DNA of 25,597 nt, taken from assembly GCA_910588285.1 (NCBI GenBank), contig CAJUQB010000008.1:1-25597 (forward strand), given 5' to 3'. Below, piece by piece: positions 22,953 through 25,597 of the stretch (position 1 is the first letter of the stretch; each line of letters opens with the position of its first letter). Source of the stretch: an uncultured Lachnospiraceae bacterium. GTDB taxonomy: Bacteria > Bacillota > Clostridia > Lachnospirales > Lachnospiraceae. Both the position numbers and the translations under genes were made by a program. A model generated the notes under the pieces. That model did no database searches. It was not told the DNA's origin and saw only the letters and a program-made list of their open reading frames with translations.

Positions 22953-23654
22953 TCATGGTAAAACCAACATTCTGCATGCAACCACACACAAAGTACTTAC
23001 AAGAGTACCGAGCAAATAATATTCTGCAAATTTTTCATCCTTTGCGATTTTATCGTATCTGGCAATTGACTTTGCAGTAAGCACAAACCCCACTGCTGCA
23101 TACTGATCTGCCGACAGAAAAATGAGCATAAGCAACCGTTCTACTGTACCAACTCTTCTTCCCGCTTTGTTATCCGATTTAATAATTGTCCCATCACCCT
23201 TTGGCCTGTAATCCTCGAGAAAAGTCTGTATAAAAATATTTGTCGGTGCATGGATAAGCAAAATCGCTGCGACCCATCTTGCAGCTGTTTCTGCACGAAA
23301 GCCATACATGCTCAAAATGCTATTTACAATCCCTGCCTGCCCCATTGAAAAATTCCAGGCATCCATCATATATGCCAGCGTAAATATACTGATTAGATGC
23401 ACACATTGATCCAGAACAAACAAATATTCTTTTTTTCTAATTACTTTTTTAACCCAAAAGACATATTTTAATGTATCGATTACGAAATGGGCCGCCGCTG
23501 AACAGGTTGCTGCAAGAACCATGTCTAAACTGAAAACCGGCAGGATTACCAGAAAAACTGCCGCATAATATGCGAAGGAATGCAATAATACGCCCTTATA
23601 TTTTTTATCCTTATGCCTTGCACTCTTATCATTCTGAACATAAAAGAATCCCAA
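22953..23654 (-). CDS. DUF3307 family membrane protein (start uncertain, possible frameshift)
   Basis: A protein of about 233 residues with five or so hydrophobic segments. The family pattern is clear: LGFFYVQNDK, then KGVLLHSFAYY, AAHFVIDTLKY, and the C-terminal GFVLTAKSIARYDKIAKDEKFAEYYLLGTLVS. This matches DUF3307 proteins, which occur next to SatD-family genes; function is unknown. The open frame starts at a TTG (23654) without a ribosome site. A GTG at 23679 directly after the satD-like stop does have GGAGGAAGG, but it reads MLTRYLLVLGILLCSE and stops; moving to the +1 frame gives the expected first helix. The usual LGDF is LGFF here. The gene may be damaged or use a shift. Its AT-rich composition contrasts with spoIVA next to it. 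Confidence 0.8.
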   Translation of the reverse strand: MGFFYVQNDKSARHKDKKYKGVLLHSFAYYAAVFLVILPVFSLDMVLAATCSAAAHFVIDTLKYVFWVKKVIRKKEYLFVLDQCVHLISIFTLAYMMDAWNFSMGQAGIVNSILSMYGFRAETAARWVAAILLIHAPTNIFIQTFLEDYRPKGDGTIIKSDNKAGRRVGTVERLLMLIFLSADQYAAVGFVLTAKSIARYDKIAKDEKFAEYYLLGTLVSTLCVVACRMLVLP

Positions 23655-23679
23655 GTACCAGCAAATACCTGGTTAACAC

Positions 23680-24339
23680 TTATCCTTCCTCCAATCTTCT
23701 CAATGCCTCATTGATTACCTTCTTTGCATGCTGATAGATCAAATAATTTCCATCAGCCAGCCTCCGCGCAACTGTTGACTGGCTTGTATCCATGCGCTTT
23801 GCACATTCTTCCTGGCTGCCACCGTTTTGTTCCATATCCAATACTGTAAATCTTTGCTTATCAGACCAGCGATCTTCAATCGTCTTCATAAGCAATAGAA
23901 TCATATTAAGCTCTGCGACTTCAAAATTATCCGTATTGTATATTGAAATCTGAATATCTGCAGCCTGCTTTTTTAATTTTTTTTCCTGTTCCCGTAATTG
24001 TTCCATCATTTTCCTGGCTGCATAATATGCCGGCCCATCAGCCCCCAATGCGGCTTCTGAAAACACATCTGTGCTTATTTCTCCAATCCCCACTCCAAAA
24101 CGCAGCCTGACTGGATACATTTCTTTTTGGATAAATTTAATTATATCAAAAACGTACTTACTTCTTCCCAGAAGCCCCTGAAACTCATCTCCCAATGTAA
24201 TAATAAATTTTGCTGAAATATCTGCCTTATATGTTTCATTTACATCTTTTAGTACATGACCCAGTTTTTTTTGTATCTGACTGCGATTTGATATCTGTTT
24301 TGAGCCTTTTATATCACCAATAATTGCTACATAATTCAT
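23680..24339 (-). CDS. SatD family protein: nucleotidyl-cyclase-like domain plus helix-turn-helix
   Basis: A 219-residue protein matching the SatD family. The N-terminal part has IIGDIKGSK (Asp9), ITLGDEFQGLL (Asp51, Glu52), GVGIGEIST (82-90) and GADGPAYYAARKM (99-111). This order and these acidic residues resemble the palm fold of class III cyclases and GGDEF enzymes, although that is inference. A C-terminal helix-turn-helix follows at about 173-200 (GSQEECAKRMDTSQSTVARRLAD). SatD was named from the streptococcal sat (secretion and acid tolerance) operon; a biochemical activity is not known to me. It lies just upstream of the DUF3307 gene. Start ATG at 24339 with GGAGGGAG. It has its own promoter overlapped by palindromes, and its AT-rich composition differs from flanking genes. 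Confidence 0.85.
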   Translation of the reverse strand: MNYVAIIGDIKGSKQISNRSQIQKKLGHVLKDVNETYKADISAKFIITLGDEFQGLLGRSKYVFDIIKFIQKEMYPVRLRFGVGIGEISTDVFSEAALGADGPAYYAARKMMEQLREQEKKLKKQAADIQISIYNTDNFEVAELNMILLLMKTIEDRWSDKQRFTVLDMEQNGGSQEECAKRMDTSQSTVARRLADGNYLIYQHAKKVINEALRRLEEG

Positions 24340-24359
24340 AGTCTGCTCCCTCCCCTCCT

Positions 24360-24388
24360 ATTATGCATAAATTTCGCATAATTGTCAA
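24360..24388 (-). promoter_or_regulatory. Promoter of the satD-like/DUF3307 pair
   Basis: On the minus strand TTGACA (24383-24388), a 17-base spacer and CATAAT (24360-24365). The predicted start is near 24353, leaving a very short leader with the GGAGGGGAGGGAG ribosome site. Confidence 0.82.
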
Positions 24389-24436
24389 ATATGCATATTT
24401 TGTGCATAATATATAAAAATGCGCAAAATATGCATA
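24362..24436. promoter_or_regulatory. Cluster of TATGCATA palindromes over the satD-like promoter
   Basis: Three perfect 8-bp palindromes TATGCATA lie at 24362-24369 (over the -10), 24390-24397 (directly upstream of the -35) and 24429-24436 (further upstream). Half-site-like CGCATAA (24375-24381), TGCATAA (24403-24409) and ATGCGCA (24420-24426) lie between. This is an operator-like array in an interval with no gene; the HTH of the SatD-like protein is the natural candidate binder. Confidence 0.72.
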
Positions 24437-24452
24437 CTTAAAGGGCAACCTA

Positions 24453-25214
24453 CTACACCGCCAACACCTGAACCTTACAATCCTCCAGCTTCTCCTTCCA
24501 TTCCTCATCCATCTCATAATCCGTCACAACCACATCAAGCTCCGTAAAATCCATAATCTTCGTAAAGGACACCCGTTCAAACTTATTGCTGTCCACTGCC
24601 AGGATCCTGGTGGCTGCTGAGGACATCATCCGCTTCTTAATCCCAGCTTCCCGCTCATTGTAATCCGTGATCCCCTTATGGTAATCCACGCCCTTGCAGG
24701 AAATAATGGCTTTGTCCACATAGAACTCGCTGACCATGCGCTCCGCCTGATAGCCCAAGAGGGACAGGGCCTCCGCCCGCAGGGTCCCCCCGGTGGACAT
24801 CACCCGCCACCCCTCCATATCCGACAGCTCCAGCAGGATCTCAATGGAGTTGGTAATCACCGTGATATTGCTTTTCTGGCGGATCTGCTTCGCCACAAAA
24901 AGGGCCGTTGTGCTGGCATCCAGCATAATCCGGTCCCCGTCCTCAATCATCTCGCCAATCCTGGCCGCAATCCGTTTCTTTGCCTCCACATTGGCCCGTT
25001 TGCGCACCAAAAACGGGAGCTCATCCTTGGTATTCTCCTTCAAGACAGCCCCCCCGTAGGTGCGCTCTGCAACCCCATCCTGCTCGAGCCGCTCCAGATC
25101 CCGCCGGATGGTTTCCTCCGTCACATCATATTTTTTGCTGAGGTCAGCAACAATCACCCTGCCTTCCATTCTAAGCTGGGTCAAAATCTCATTTCTTCTC
25201 TCTGCTGCTAGCAT
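24453..25214 (-). CDS. DeoR family transcriptional regulator
   Basis: A 253-residue regulator. The N-terminal winged helix is typical for DeoR (AERRNEILTQLRMEGRVIVADLSKKYDVTEETIRRDLERLEQDG, then RTYGGAV). The C-terminal DeoR sugar-phosphate sensor domain shows the markers ANVEAKKRIAARIGEMIEDGDRIMLDASTT and DKAIISCKGVDYHKGITDYNEREA. These proteins normally sense phosphorylated sugars. It lies 36 bases downstream of a BMC shell gene on the same strand, so it probably regulates that microcompartment operon; DeoR regulators accompany fucose/rhamnose-type BMC loci. I choose the ATG at 25214 because GGAGAG precedes it; a second ATG at 25229 lacks a site. Confidence 0.93.
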   Translation of the reverse strand: MLAAERRNEILTQLRMEGRVIVADLSKKYDVTEETIRRDLERLEQDGVAERTYGGAVLKENTKDELPFLVRKRANVEAKKRIAARIGEMIEDGDRIMLDASTTALFVAKQIRQKSNITVITNSIEILLELSDMEGWRVMSTGGTLRAEALSLLGYQAERMVSEFYVDKAIISCKGVDYHKGITDYNEREAGIKKRMMSSAATRILAVDSNKFERVSFTKIMDFTELDVVVTDYEMDEEWKEKLEDCKVQVLAV

Positions 25215-25250
25215 CGCATGTCTCTCCATTATTATGAAATGAACACCCGG

Positions 25251-25597
25251 TTACAAAATCGTCTCCCACAGCTTGGGGTCAGGACTTGCCACCACGGAGC
25301 TGTCCAGATACATTCCGTTTTGGCTTACTGCCTCCCTGGCCCTTTTAATGGCTGCCTCCACAGCCGCCACCTCGCCGGTAAGGAACACATAAGACTTGCC
25401 GCACATCCCCCTGGCCACACGGATCTCAATCAGCTCCACCTCCGCCGTCTTAGCCGCCTCATCCGCCGCCACAAAAACTGCTGCTGCGTCAAAGGTCTCA
25501 AGAACCCCCAGGGCATTGCGGTTTTTAATCTGCGCCGTGCCGTAAATGGCCGGAAAGATCCCCTCATGGGGATTCCCCAGAAGGAAGCTGTCGATCA
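25251..25597 (-). CDS. Bacterial microcompartment shell protein, probably tandem-domain (BMC-T), C-terminal part
   Basis: The frame is open from the window edge to a stop at 25251 and covers about 115 residues. It shows the end of one BMC domain (LLGNPHEGIFPAIYG) and a complete second one (NALGVLETFDAAAVFVAADEAAKTAEVELIEIRVARGMCGKSYVFLTGEVAAVEAAIKRARE). The layout resembles PduT-like trimeric tandem shell proteins. A cysteine lies in RGMCGKSY. The start is outside the window. With the DeoR regulator directly downstream, this is the edge of a microcompartment operon whose enzymes lie to the right; the cargo pathway cannot be read here. Confidence 0.88.
   Translation of the reverse strand, partial: IDSFLLGNPHEGIFPAIYGTAQIKNRNALGVLETFDAAAVFVAADEAAKTAEVELIEIRVARGMCGKSYVFLTGEVAAVEAAIKRAREAVSQNGMYLDSSVVASPDPKLWETIL

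Overview
The window looks like a chromosomal segment of a spore-forming, anaerobic member of the Clostridia, most likely a GC-rich Lachnospiraceae. The reasons are a near full-length spoIVA, a very large BadF/HgdC-type dehydratase activase, a DUF6033-type protein, a bacterial microcompartment (BMC) shell gene next to a DeoR regulator, strong AGGAGG ribosome-binding sites and TTGACA-N17-TATAAT promoters. No species call is attempted. Almost all genes are on the minus strand; the plus strand carries a small ORF (3033-3239), the giant activase (9247-13506) and a lipoprotein (13693-15087).

Layout, left to right. (1) 1-2900: a MarR regulator followed by two ABC exporter half-transporters, with two abutting perfect palindromes at the promoter start. 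(2) 3033-8504: a small plus-strand ORF tail-to-tail with a MocR/PdxR-type GntR-aminotransferase, then a DUF2225 zinc-ribbon protein, glutaminyl-tRNA synthetase with a hairpin-bearing leader, and a rhomboid-like membrane protein whose 3' end is duplicated. (3) 8504-15160: a LysM protein with 14-residue repeats, the 1419-residue activase, and a lipoprotein preceded by a hairpin-rich leader that contains a terminator. (4) 15156-18890: a DUF6033-type protein and a 48-residue membrane protein plus alaS under one clear promoter. (5) 18903-21136: a 147-bp MITE with 8-bp target duplications that has rewritten the C-terminus of an MBL-fold hydrolase, which follows a deaminase-type amidohydrolase. (6) 21178-22869: a second foldback element and spoIVA. 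(7) 22953-24440: an AT-rich island holding a DUF3307 membrane protein and a SatD-like protein, with a palindrome-studded promoter. (8) 24453-25597: a DeoR regulator and the end of a tandem-type BMC shell protein.

The most interesting material is: the MITE insertion, whose pre-insertion site can be reconstructed and shows the ancestral stop codon; the SatD/DUF3307 pair, which combines a cyclase-like domain, an HTH, repeated TATGCATA operators and a possible frameshift at the second gene's start; the second, fully palindromic element; two independent duplications of gene 3' ends including their stop codons; and several transcripts that start immediately before strong hairpins. All functional statements come from reading the sequence and family recall; no search was run.
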